Origin: a bacterium CG2_30_54_10
GTDB lineage: Bacteria; Muiribacteriota; Ozemobacteria; Ozemobacterales; Ozemobacteraceae
Direction: 5' to 3'
Assembly: GCA_001872985.1 (NCBI GenBank)
Contig: MNYA01000456.1
Location: forward strand, 1 to 5,163
Length of the DNA: 5,163 nt
Shown here in pieces: positions 1 through 5,163 of the stretch. The notes below the pieces were generated by a model. The model worked only from the letters and a program-made list of their open reading frames with translations. It was not told the DNA's origin and did no database searches. Both the position numbers and the translations under genes were made by a program. Every line of letters starts with the position of its first letter. The first letter of the stretch is position 1.

Positions 1-2
1 TC

Positions 3-1448
3 GATGGAACCAATCTCGTCCATATTCTCGGCGCTGGAGATATGCTCCCCTATTGGGGCGCCGACGGATTTGTGGAGTTGGTCGATGCATCAAATCAGAC
101 CGTTGATTTCGTCCGCTGGGGAGCAGATACTACCGCTCCGCAAACCTCAAGCAAATGGGTTTCCGGAGCTGCTCCGGCTTTGCCGGATGCCTATGGAAGT
201 TCACTCGCCAGGCCGTTTGCACTCGACGACACCGACACCGGTGCCGACTGGGCGCTGCGTTCTTTCCCGACGCCAGGCGGGCCGAACGATGTGAGCTCAG
301 ATACTGATGCCGACGTGGATGGCATTCCGGATGTTTGCGAACAATCCGGGGCGACGTATATGGGCCTTCCGGTCTATGATTGGGGGGCTCGGGTTTCTCA
401 GAAGGATGTTTTCATCCATATCGATTACATGAACTCTGTCGATCTGGGGGTCAATCCCCGGAAAGATTCCCTGGATAATGTTGTACAAGTTTTCGCCGCG
501 CACGGATACACCCTGCATCCGGACGTCGGAACTCTTTTCGGCTCAGGGGTCGCCAACCACAACCTCGACAATCTCTCTCACCAGATTGCGTTTTCCCAAT
601 ATCTCTACCTCGGAGTCGAGGCAGGAGCGGCAAACCTCTATGAGATCAAAGCAACGCGCCTTCCGTTGCCTAAACGCCATCTCTTCTATTACTGCATTTT
701 CGCATCCAAGCAGAACAGCGGAAGCACCGGTCTCGGCGAGGTCGATGGCAATGACTTCCTGGTCAGCCTCGGAAATCAGGGCTTCTCCACCGCCACCCAG
801 GAGGATACGAATTTCCTGGTACATATCATGGCAGCTACCTTCATGCACGAACTCGGGCACAATCTCGGTTTGTACCATGGCGGGGATGATCCGAACAACA
901 ATTACAAGCCCAACTACCTGAGCATCATGAACTACCTGTATTCCAACCTCGGCGTTCCTCAGGTCGGAAACCCCCGCGAAGGCGACCGATACTACCACAA
1001 TCAATGGGCGAATGACGGGTTCGCTGCTACCTCCGCCTTCTACCAGTATTTTTCGGTCTCCGGATCGATGCAGATCCATAATAGCCCATGGACTGCCAGT
1101 TTCACCATGGATTACTCCTACGGAAGCGGAACGACCCTCACAGAATCCAACCTCACCGAAAGCGAGGGCCTCAAATATCCAATCACCGCAGGAGTTGACT
1201 GGAACGGCAACGGGAATGTAACCGACTCAGCCTTCAGCAAGGATGTCAACCTCAATGGCAGCAGTATCGAGTCTTATAACGATTATAACGACTGGGGAAA
1301 TTTGAATTTCATCTTTCAGCAGAAGTACCAGGGAATTTCCAACGCTCCCGGAGGAAAAATAAAACGGCCTTACTCATTTACCAATAGCGATGCTCAGGAA
1401 ATCGCTGATGAGCCTCCGGTGACCCTGCCCCACCGTCTCATGAAATAG
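3..1448 (+). CDS. Secreted zinc metalloprotease (metzincin) with N-terminal lamin-tail domain, 5' partial
   Basis: Probably hydrolyses extracellular proteins. The frame is open to the left edge, so the true start and any signal peptide lie outside; the Met at 42 is internal to a domain. Visible codons 1-95 match the end of a lamin-tail domain (DGFVELVD, VDFVRWG, then DWALRSFPTPGGPN). Codons 100-113 (DTDADVDGIPDVCE) resemble a thrombospondin type-3 calcium loop. The catalytic domain begins near KDVFIHIDYM (402-431). It carries the full metzincin zinc motif HELGHNLGLYH at 846-878 (His 282, 286, 292; Glu 283) and, 17 residues after the third His, the Met-turn SIMNY (921-935). A C-terminal stretch rich in Asn, Asp and Gly (DWNGNGNV, then DVNLNG, NDYNDWGNLNF) may bind calcium. 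I see no C-terminal anchor or sorting signal. The catalytic residues are intact, so it should be active. Fold assignment is firm; substrate is unknown. Confidence 0.9.
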   Translation, partial: DGTNLVHILGAGDMLPYWGADGFVELVDASNQTVDFVRWGADTTAPQTSSKWVSGAAPALPDAYGSSLARPFALDDTDTGADWALRSFPTPGGPNDVSSDTDADVDGIPDVCEQSGATYMGLPVYDWGARVSQKDVFIHIDYMNSVDLGVNPRKDSLDNVVQVFAAHGYTLHPDVGTLFGSGVANHNLDNLSHQIAFSQYLYLGVEAGAANLYEIKATRLPLPKRHLFYYCIFASKQNSGSTGLGEVDGNDFLVSLGNQGFSTATQEDTNFLVHIMAATFMHELGHNLGLYHGGDDPNNNYKPNYLSIMNYLYSNLGVPQVGNPREGDRYYHNQWANDGFAATSAFYQYFSVSGSMQIHNSPWTASFTMDYSYGSGTTLTESNLTESEGLKYPITAGVDWNGNGNVTDSAFSKDVNLNGSSIESYNDYNDWGNLNFIFQQKYQGISNAPGGKIKRPYSFTNSDAQEIADEPPVTLPHRLMK

Positions 1449-1471
1449 GGCCGGCTTGTAAAAACGAGGTT

Positions 1472-2401
1472 TCATTTCCGGTTGATGACGACCCCCAGGA
1501 CTGGAATATCTTCCGTCGTGATGAGGTACAGAATTGTACCTTCGGAAAGAGACACATCGGCGCCCTTGATGAAAGCCCCTCCGACGAGTCCAACCGGGCC
1601 CATCGCGAGATAACCGAGGGCTGAGGCCCCCGCGGCCATTCCGAGTTTTTTCTTGTTGAACTCCTCGCCCAAGCCGGTGATCTTGACCGGAACGGATTTG
1701 GAGTCAATCGCGGCGATCTCGCTGACGGAGAGCTTCACGAAACCGGATCGGCCGAAGCGTCTTCCCCGGCGCACTTTGTCCAGGCTTCCTGACAAGAGGC
1801 CGCCTTTGCCGATCGCGAGGATGTTCTTGTCAAGGAAGAGGTTCTCGCATATTGTCAGAGGAACCGTGTCTCCCTCACGCGAATTTCTGCTCGAGATGGC
1901 TTTTCCTAGTTTGACCCTAATCGCAGTTCCGGCGGCAATGGTCACCCGGTGCAGGGAGATGATGCCGTTTTCGAGACTCATGTGAATGAGCTGTTCGACC
2001 CGGAATGCCAAAGGTTCGGACGACGCAGATCCGATCACGAATGTGTCGAGGGCGGCAACGCGCTCAGGAAGCTTCCCCTGGCGAGTTTCATTGAATACCT
2101 TCCATTCAAGGTAGTTGATTTTCATATCCAATGAGGGAGCCGAACCAGTGCCCTTGAAGACGAAATTGAACAACGTCTGGGCCTTATCAGGTGGCTTTTG
2201 GCCGGTTCGGCGACCTAGGAGATCCTTCTCGACCTGGTCCAGACGCTGCGCAATCGCGCCCTGGTTTTTAGACCCATAGATGTATCGTTCGAGCCTGTCA
2301 GCCTGCCTCGCTACGATGTCATCCTTCTCGGAGGCTGAAGCTCCAACTGCAAATGCGATCGTGAGAACAGCGGCGAGTGCCTGCCGAAAAATGCTTTTCA
2401 T
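1472..2401 (-). CDS. Exported protein with RLxxLE-type repeats and C-terminal beta-rich domain
   Basis: A 309-residue exported protein of unknown function. The start at 2401 is chosen over in-frame ATGs at 2431 and 2416 because GAGGAGA lies 6 bp upstream and MKSIFRQALAAVLTIAFAVGASAS is a typical signal peptide. Residues 36-67 hold two helical units of the form RLxxLExxxYGxxxxG (RLERYIYGSKNQG, RLDQVEKDLLGRRTG). Residues 94-138 hold two looser ones (KINYLEWKVFNETRQG, RVAALDTFVIG). Residues 158-240 resemble a domain I know from exported proteins of several phyla: GTAIRVKL, then a loop with REGDTV, then ILAIGKGGLLSGSLDKVRRGRRFGRSG. A small Gly/Ala-rich hydrophobic stretch (253-279, ending FIKGADV) and a final strand pair (SLSEGTILYLIT) follow. 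This C-terminal part is typical of that family rather than a clear transmembrane helix. Periplasmic or outer-membrane-associated location is inferred. It lies 213 bp downstream of the 2615-3796 gene and may be co-transcribed. Confidence 0.82.
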   Translation of the reverse strand: MKSIFRQALAAVLTIAFAVGASASEKDDIVARQADRLERYIYGSKNQGAIAQRLDQVEKDLLGRRTGQKPPDKAQTLFNFVFKGTGSAPSLDMKINYLEWKVFNETRQGKLPERVAALDTFVIGSASSEPLAFRVEQLIHMSLENGIISLHRVTIAAGTAIRVKLGKAISSRNSREGDTVPLTICENLFLDKNILAIGKGGLLSGSLDKVRRGRRFGRSGFVKLSVSEIAAIDSKSVPVKITGLGEEFNKKKLGMAAGASALGYLAMGPVGLVGGAFIKGADVSLSEGTILYLITTEDIPVLGVVINRK

Positions 2402-2407
2402 GGATTG

Positions 2408-2414
2408 TCTCCTC
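2408..2414 (-). promoter_or_regulatory. Shine-Dalgarno site of the RLxxLE-repeat protein gene
   Basis: Reads GAGGAGA on the minus strand, 6 bp before the ATG at 2401. It makes the start at 2401 more likely than the in-frame ATGs at 2416 and 2431, which overlap or lie upstream of this site. Confidence 0.8.
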
Positions 2415-2465
2415 ATTTCAAAATCCTGCAATTTCGGTAATGGCGAATCGATGACTGATGGAGTT

Positions 2466-2538
2466 TGTCATTGCGAGGAGGCAGCGCCGACGAAGCAATC
2501 TGGTTCAGCGAGATTGCTTTGCTTCGCTCGTAATGACA
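2466..2538. repeat. Dispersed intergenic dyad repeat (TGTCATTGCGAG family)
   Basis: A 73-bp imperfect palindrome. The outer arms TGTCATTGCGAG (2466-2477) and CTCGTAATGACA (2527-2538) pair with one mismatch; the inner arms AAGCAATCT (2493-2501) and AGATTGCTT (2511-2519) pair perfectly around a 9-nt loop. The middle is asymmetric, with about 15 bases on the left against 7 on the right. From general knowledge, elements starting GTCATTGCGAGGAG and containing GAAGCAATCT recur in the intergenic DNA of many unrelated bacteria, so this is probably one genomic copy of a non-autonomous repeat. It encodes nothing. As RNA it would form a long hairpin between two genes of the cluster. Confidence 0.8.
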
Positions 2539-2614
2539 TGAACCTATCAGTCAGGATTCCCCACCACCAAAATTGCTTCCGCACCTCTGTATATCCCAAA
2601 TCCAGGAATGGCAT

Positions 2615-3796
2615 TCAGCGCTTCCGCCGTTTTGGCGGCGCCTGGATTTTTGCAGGCTTTCCTCCCGCCGGGGCCGTTGCCTTGGGAAGAATTCCTCCGA
2701 GGAAGGCGCGTGAGTCGTAGACGATCACTATCTCCCGCTGTCCTTGCGGTTCTGCATCAAGATGCCGGCAGAATGCCAGAAAGGCCGATTGCTCCGAAGC
2801 GGAAATCTTTACGTCATGCTGTGCCAGCAGGGGTAACCGAGCTGATACATATCTGATATCGCTCTCAGATAACCCGTTGGTCGCTTGTGCGATATCCTGA
2901 GTGAACCGTATTGCCGGTCGGCTAAACCGGTCAGGCGAAGGGGTTCGGGCTTCCTGATAAAGAAGATAACCCTCTTCCGTGAAAAACCTTGGAAACAATG
3001 ACGGCTCGAAATTCGTCCGGCGCAGATCCAAGATCACTCTCTTTACCCCGACGCCATAGAATTCATCGGGAAAAGCGGTTGGAGCTCTTGATGCCGCGGC
3101 CGTTGAGCCCTTTGTTGAAGCGGCCGTTGAAATCGCCCCTGAAGCTGTCGTTGAAGTTGCTGGTGAAGCTGCTTCTGAAGCTGTCGCTGAACCTGTTGCT
3201 GAAGCTGTCGTTGAAGTTCCCGCCAAAACTGTCTTGGAAGTCGCTGCTGAAGGTGTCGTTGAAGTCGCCCCTGAAGCTGCTGCCGATGGAAGGCTGGCCC
3301 AGGAAGCCAGCAGGGGAAGTGGCTCCATGGGTTGCGGCCTCAAGGCGGCCAGATACAGTGCCGAACGAAGGCTGACCGCGCCGTTGAACGGGATTTCAAG
3401 CTTGCATCTGAGAAGGCCGGTCAGATCGGGCTCGAAGAATTTCTTCGGCGCCGAAAGAAGTACCATCCCCAGGCGCTCTTTCAACGCTGAGTTCATCTGG
3501 AGCGCATTCCGCACGCTTAGCCCTTCCATCAGAGGAATTCCCAGGATGGCCTCATAACCTTGATGCAGAGCGTTCATCCAGGCCCTGGCCTTCTCCTCTT
3601 CGTATGACGAACTTTCTTCCCATGGAGTTCCGCCAAGGCCCCAAACGACCAGAACCTGTTTCTCGAAATCGACCACCGGTCGGCTGAGGTCTTGCCCGAT
3701 CCTTCCGGGAGCTATTCCAGGAGCTATTCCGGAAACCGTTCCGGAAACCCCGCACCAGAACAGGAATACGGCGCAAATGAGCCTTCTGTTTCCCAT
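2615..3796 (-). CDS. Exported two-domain protein with Ser/Thr/Ala tetrapeptide-repeat linker (possibly LPP20/FlgT-like)
   Basis: A 393-residue protein; no firm family. The ATG at 3796 has GAGGAAGG 9 bp upstream. Residues 1-23 form a signal peptide (MGNRRLICAVFLFWCGVSG); neither Cys has a proper lipobox. Residues 45-165 form a compact domain with an Ala-rich helix (EEEKARAWMNALHQGYEAIL) and strands, vaguely like LPP20/FlgT N-terminal domains. Residues 171-234 are 16 tetrapeptides, nearly all starting with Ser, an extended possibly glycosylated linker. Residues 249-350 contain GVKRVILDLRRTNFEPSLFP, then FFTEEGYLLYQEA. This resembles the 'GLIIDARGLGxxPxLxPxIxDExGxxVY' signature seen in some LPP20-domain proteins. 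The tail is Pro-rich and basic, ending KRRKR. The gene follows the barrel gene by 15 bp with a shared hairpin, so the two are probably coupled. A role at the cell envelope is inferred; the LPP20/FlgT resemblance is from memory of motifs and weak. Confidence 0.8.
   Translation of the reverse strand: MGNRRLICAVFLFWCGVSGTVSGIAPGIAPGRIGQDLSRPVVDFEKQVLVVWGLGGTPWEESSSYEEEKARAWMNALHQGYEAILGIPLMEGLSVRNALQMNSALKERLGMVLLSAPKKFFEPDLTGLLRCKLEIPFNGAVSLRSALYLAALRPQPMEPLPLLASWASLPSAAASGATSTTPSAATSKTVLAGTSTTASATGSATASEAASPATSTTASGAISTAASTKGSTAAASRAPTAFPDEFYGVGVKRVILDLRRTNFEPSLFPRFFTEEGYLLYQEARTPSPDRFSRPAIRFTQDIAQATNGLSESDIRYVSARLPLLAQHDVKISASEQSAFLAFCRHLDAEPQGQREIVIVYDSRAFLGGILPKATAPAGGKPAKIQAPPKRRKR
3095..3286 (-). 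repeat. In-frame 12-bp tandem repeat encoding 16 tetrapeptides
   Basis: Degenerate 12-bp repeat (plus-strand consensus near GTCGTTGAAGCT) inside the two-domain protein gene. Each unit encodes one tetrapeptide, nearly always Ser first and then small residues: SAAA, SGAT, STTP, SAAT, SKTV, LAGT, STTA, SATG, SATA, SEAA, SPAT, STTA, SGAI, STAA, STKG, STAA. The same 20 bases recur at 3139-3158 and 3199-3218 (five units apart), and the same 15 bases recur at 3133-3147 and 3265-3279 (eleven units apart). This indicates growth by duplication of whole units. Confidence 0.9.
3704..3751 (-). repeat. Second 12-bp tandem repeat at the signal-peptide end
   Basis: Four 12-bp units in the same gene encode GVSG, TVSG, IAPG, IAPG (residues 16-31), just where signal peptidase would be expected to cut. 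The DNA pairs two units containing CCGGAAACC with two containing GAGCTATTCC. The period equals that of the linker repeat, but the sequence is unrelated. Confidence 0.8.
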
Positions 3797-3797
3797 T

Positions 3798-3814
3798 TGA
3801 GGAAGCCTTCCTCA
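3798..3814 (-). promoter_or_regulatory. Hairpin joining stop codon of barrel gene to Shine-Dalgarno of next gene
   Basis: A perfect inverted repeat of two 8-bp arms around one central base (TGAGGAAG and its complement CTTCCTCA; about 7 bp of stem with a 3-nt loop in RNA). On the minus strand the 5' arm begins with the TGA stop of the barrel gene (3814-3812) and includes the GAGGAAGG ribosome site (3813-3806) for the ATG at 3796. Folding would hide the ribosome site; a ribosome terminating on the upstream gene would open it. Translational coupling is inferred from this geometry. Confidence 0.6.
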
Positions 3815-4798
3815 GTCGAAGGTGAAGTGAGCGCCGATTTGATGCTCTTTGACCACGTCCCCATTGTAGAAAGCGTAGTCCATCCTCAAATTTGGAAGGA
3901 TAGCCATTCCGAATCCCAACGTCAAGGTTCCATTCCAGGACCCCATTCGCATGGTGAAGTCGTTTTCGATGAACTTCTTCTCGATCCCGATCCGATACTG
4001 CTGCTGCGAAGACCGGGGAGCATTGGTGATGTTCGTGGAGTCCGCGGAGATCAATACCCCTTTGCTCAATCGAAAGGCTCCGCCGATGTTCAATGTGACC
4101 CCATCTCGCTGAGCGCCGGTTCCGTTCACCCTTTCCAAAATATTGTCCACCGTCAGACCGCCGGTGATCCGGTCGTTGTAGTGATACATAAGCCCGAAGC
4201 CCAGAGCTTGTGAATCGCACTTGGAGTGTGTGCCAAGGGTTTTGATCCAGCGGTCTACGTTCGCGAAGTCAAACTTGATTCCTCCGTAGAGCTGTTCCCG
4301 AGCAAGCATTCTTCGAGCGATTGGAAAGCGCGTTCCAAAGGCAAGTTGGAAGTTGCTGGTCTCACGCCTGATGCCGAGGAACTCCCCGCCCACCTGTTTG
4401 CCGAACTCGACGGAACGGTAGTCCTCGGTATACGCGCACCCGTAGCTGTATTTCGGACGTCGGGGGACCGGCTCTTCGAGGACGTTATGCTCGAGGTAAT
4501 CCGTTACCGAGAAGGCATCCTTTGGGCTGTCTTCATAAATGTGGCCCGTGAAGGCCAGGGAATCCCAATGATAGATGTCGCGCTCGTTCACTTTCGCCTG
4601 GAGCGAGGCTTCCCGGCCCTGAATCTGGGAAAGTCCGGCTGGGTTGTAGTAGGTGGCTGTCTCGTCATCCGAGACCCCAATGAATGCGCCACCCATGCCG
4701 CGCGCGCGTGCGGACTGGGCGGAAGCTGTTCCGGCTGCGGCAAGGGCCAGTACAATTACCAACGCCCCCGCTCTCAGCAAGTTTATGTGCAGATTCAT
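3812..4798 (-). CDS. PorV/FadL-like outer-membrane beta-barrel protein
   Basis: A 328-residue predicted outer-membrane barrel. The start at 4798 is preferred to the in-frame ATG at 4852 because it has a near-perfect AGGAGGT 5 bp upstream and begins directly with a signal peptide (MNLHINLLRAGALVIVLALAAAGTASAQ), whereas the 18-residue extension (MCDEGSREGKG...) has no ribosome site. The mature N-terminus reads ARGMGGAFIGVSDDETATYYNPAGL (about residues 32-55). This is the hallmark of the PorV/PorQ and FadL-related barrels: R-x-x-GMGGAF, then D-x-x-A-x-YYNPAGL. The remainder alternates hydrophobic and polar residues as expected for strands (FQLAFGTRFPI, LYGGIKFDFAN, LGFGLMYHYND, ITGGLTVDNIL, VTLNIGGAFRL, GVLISADSTNI, YRIGIEKKF, LTLGFGMAILP, LRMDYAFYNGD). 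It ends with an aromatic-containing strand (IGAHFTFD), as barrels do for BAM recognition. It could be a transporter of hydrophobic substrates or a secretion shuttle; the sequence alone does not decide. First gene of the minus-strand cluster. Confidence 0.87.
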   Translation of the reverse strand: MNLHINLLRAGALVIVLALAAAGTASAQSARARGMGGAFIGVSDDETATYYNPAGLSQIQGREASLQAKVNERDIYHWDSLAFTGHIYEDSPKDAFSVTDYLEHNVLEEPVPRRPKYSYGCAYTEDYRSVEFGKQVGGEFLGIRRETSNFQLAFGTRFPIARRMLAREQLYGGIKFDFANVDRWIKTLGTHSKCDSQALGFGLMYHYNDRITGGLTVDNILERVNGTGAQRDGVTLNIGGAFRLSKGVLISADSTNITNAPRSSQQQYRIGIEKKFIENDFTMRMGSWNGTLTLGFGMAILPNLRMDYAFYNGDVVKEHQIGAHFTFD

Positions 4799-4803
4799 GA
4801 ACG

Positions 4804-4810
4804 ACCTCCT
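4804..4810 (-). promoter_or_regulatory. Shine-Dalgarno site of the barrel gene
   Basis: Reads AGGAGGT on the minus strand, 5 bp before the ATG at 4798. It decides this start over the upstream in-frame ATG at 4852, which has no comparable site. Confidence 0.88.
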
Positions 4811-4925
4811 GGTACCGGGACCTTTTCCCTCTCTACTTCCTTCGTCACACATGGCATAAAACCTAAGACTCCGAATGATTTGTTTTCACGGGTCGAGGGA
4901 AGTCATGCCTGATGTCCCCCGAAGG

Positions 4926-4931
4926 ATTATA
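4926..4931 (-). promoter_or_regulatory. Candidate -10 box (TATAAT) for the minus-strand cluster
   Basis: Perfect TATAAT on the minus strand, in AT-rich DNA, facing the barrel gene. Transcription would begin near 4919 and give a leader of about 120 nt. No good -35 box sits at 16-18 bp; the closest match to TTGACA (TTTACA) is only 10 bp upstream, too near for a standard sigma-70 promoter. It may need an activator or be a chance match. Confidence 0.38.
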
Positions 4932-5005
4932 CAAAGTGCATTGTAAAAGTTTAGCGGTTTGAAAAAATGGAGAACGAAGGAATTTAGGAGAAGTGGAGAT
5001 AGAGA

Positions 5006-5048
<43 letters not shown>

Positions 5049-5101
5049 TTCTTCAATTTTCCCAAACAGGTAAACTCTTAATTTTTTTCCTTCCACTCCA
5101 G

Positions 5102-5131
5102 ATCTGCGTTAATCCGCGTTTATCTGCGGCA
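5102..5131. repeat. Three degenerate copies of a 10-bp repeat (ATCYGCGTTW)
   Basis: Reads ATCTGCGTTA, ATCCGCGTTT, ATCTGCGGCA in direct succession, followed by an A-run. Tracts of this style (ATCTGCGTTNATCCGCGG then AAAAAA) recur, as I recall, in intergenic DNA of large environmental bacterial genomes. No coding or RNA-gene signal accompanies it. Confidence 0.7.
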
Positions 5132-5163
5132 AAAAAATCCTTTCCTTTTTTCTGTTTTTTCGT

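Larger units (their letters stand above)
2402..2614. other. 213-bp intergenic gap carrying a dyad repeat
   Basis: Lies between the stop at 2615 and the start at 2401, both on the minus strand. It holds the dispersed-type dyad at 2466-2538 and the ribosome site at 2408-2414. I see no convincing promoter and no hairpin followed by a T-run, so whether the downstream gene has its own promoter is open. Confidence 0.7.

Noticed and set aside
543..1079. 178-codon minus-strand frame
   Set aside because: Antisense to the catalytic core of the metalloprotease, whose motifs are intact.
1440..1475. Inverted repeat ATGAAA / TTTCAT between the converging genes as a shared terminator
   Set aside because: Only 6 bp of AT-rich stem with a 24-nt loop and no T-run; too weak to call.
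2624..2638. CCGCC-GTTTT-GGCGG hairpin near the end of the linker-protein gene as a terminator
   Set aside because: Lies inside the coding sequence (encoding part of the basic tail) and has no following T-run on the minus strand.
2989..3375. Plus-strand frame with striking LKLSLKLL-type repeats, and a neighbouring VEVAPEAA-type reading
   Set aside because: Both are alternative readings of the 12-bp repeat in the minus-strand gene; any period divisible by 3 gives periodic peptides in every open frame.
3552..4220. 222-codon open frame on the minus strand
   Set aside because: Overlaps the barrel and linker-protein genes in another frame and is rich in Arg and Ser, typical of an out-of-frame reading.
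4799..4852. Upstream in-frame ATG extending the barrel protein by 18 residues
   Set aside because: No ribosome site at 4852, and the extension would put charged residues ahead of a complete signal peptide.
4226..4912. 228-codon open frame on the plus strand
   Set aside because: Lies opposite the barrel gene, lacks domain logic, and the minus-strand frame has a signal peptide, ribosome site and PorV motif.

Overview
The window comes from a bacterium with an outer membrane. One gene encodes a signal-peptide-bearing beta-barrel protein of the FadL/PorV type. All three complete genes have a strong purine-rich Shine-Dalgarno site and an N-terminal export signal. I cannot name the phylum. The mix of a lamin-tail-domain metalloprotease, exported proteins built on RLxxLE repeats and widely dispersed intergenic repeats fits a large-genome environmental lineage (Acidobacteriota-, Riflebacteria- or Deltaproteobacteria-like). 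That placement is a guess.

Layout: bases 3-1448 (+) hold the 3' part of a large secreted zinc metalloprotease: end of a lamin-tail domain, an Asp-rich calcium-loop-like linker, then a metzincin catalytic domain with HELGHNLGLYH and a SIMNY Met-turn. It converges, with only 23 bp between stop codons, on three genes of the minus strand. In transcription order these are a PorV/FadL-like outer-membrane barrel protein (4798-3812), an exported two-domain protein with a long Ser/Thr/Ala tetrapeptide-repeat linker (3796-2615), and an exported protein with RLxxLE-type helical repeats plus a C-terminal beta-rich domain (2401-1472).

The first two minus-strand genes are separated by 15 bp. The stop codon of the first and the Shine-Dalgarno of the second lie in the two arms of one perfect inverted repeat, which suggests translational coupling. 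The third gene follows after a 213-bp gap that carries a dispersed-type dyad repeat (TGTCATTGCGAG...AATGACA). A TATAAT box about 130 bp upstream of the barrel gene is a candidate promoter. The right end of the window (4799-5163) is non-coding and holds six perfect AATGATG heptamers and three degenerate copies of a 10-bp ATCYGCGTTW repeat.

Together the minus-strand genes look like a cell-envelope operon of unknown purpose. I found no phage, CRISPR, tRNA, rRNA or transposase sequence. The most unusual features are the 12-bp-period coding repeats at two places in one gene, the coupling hairpin, and three unrelated families of intergenic repeat DNA.
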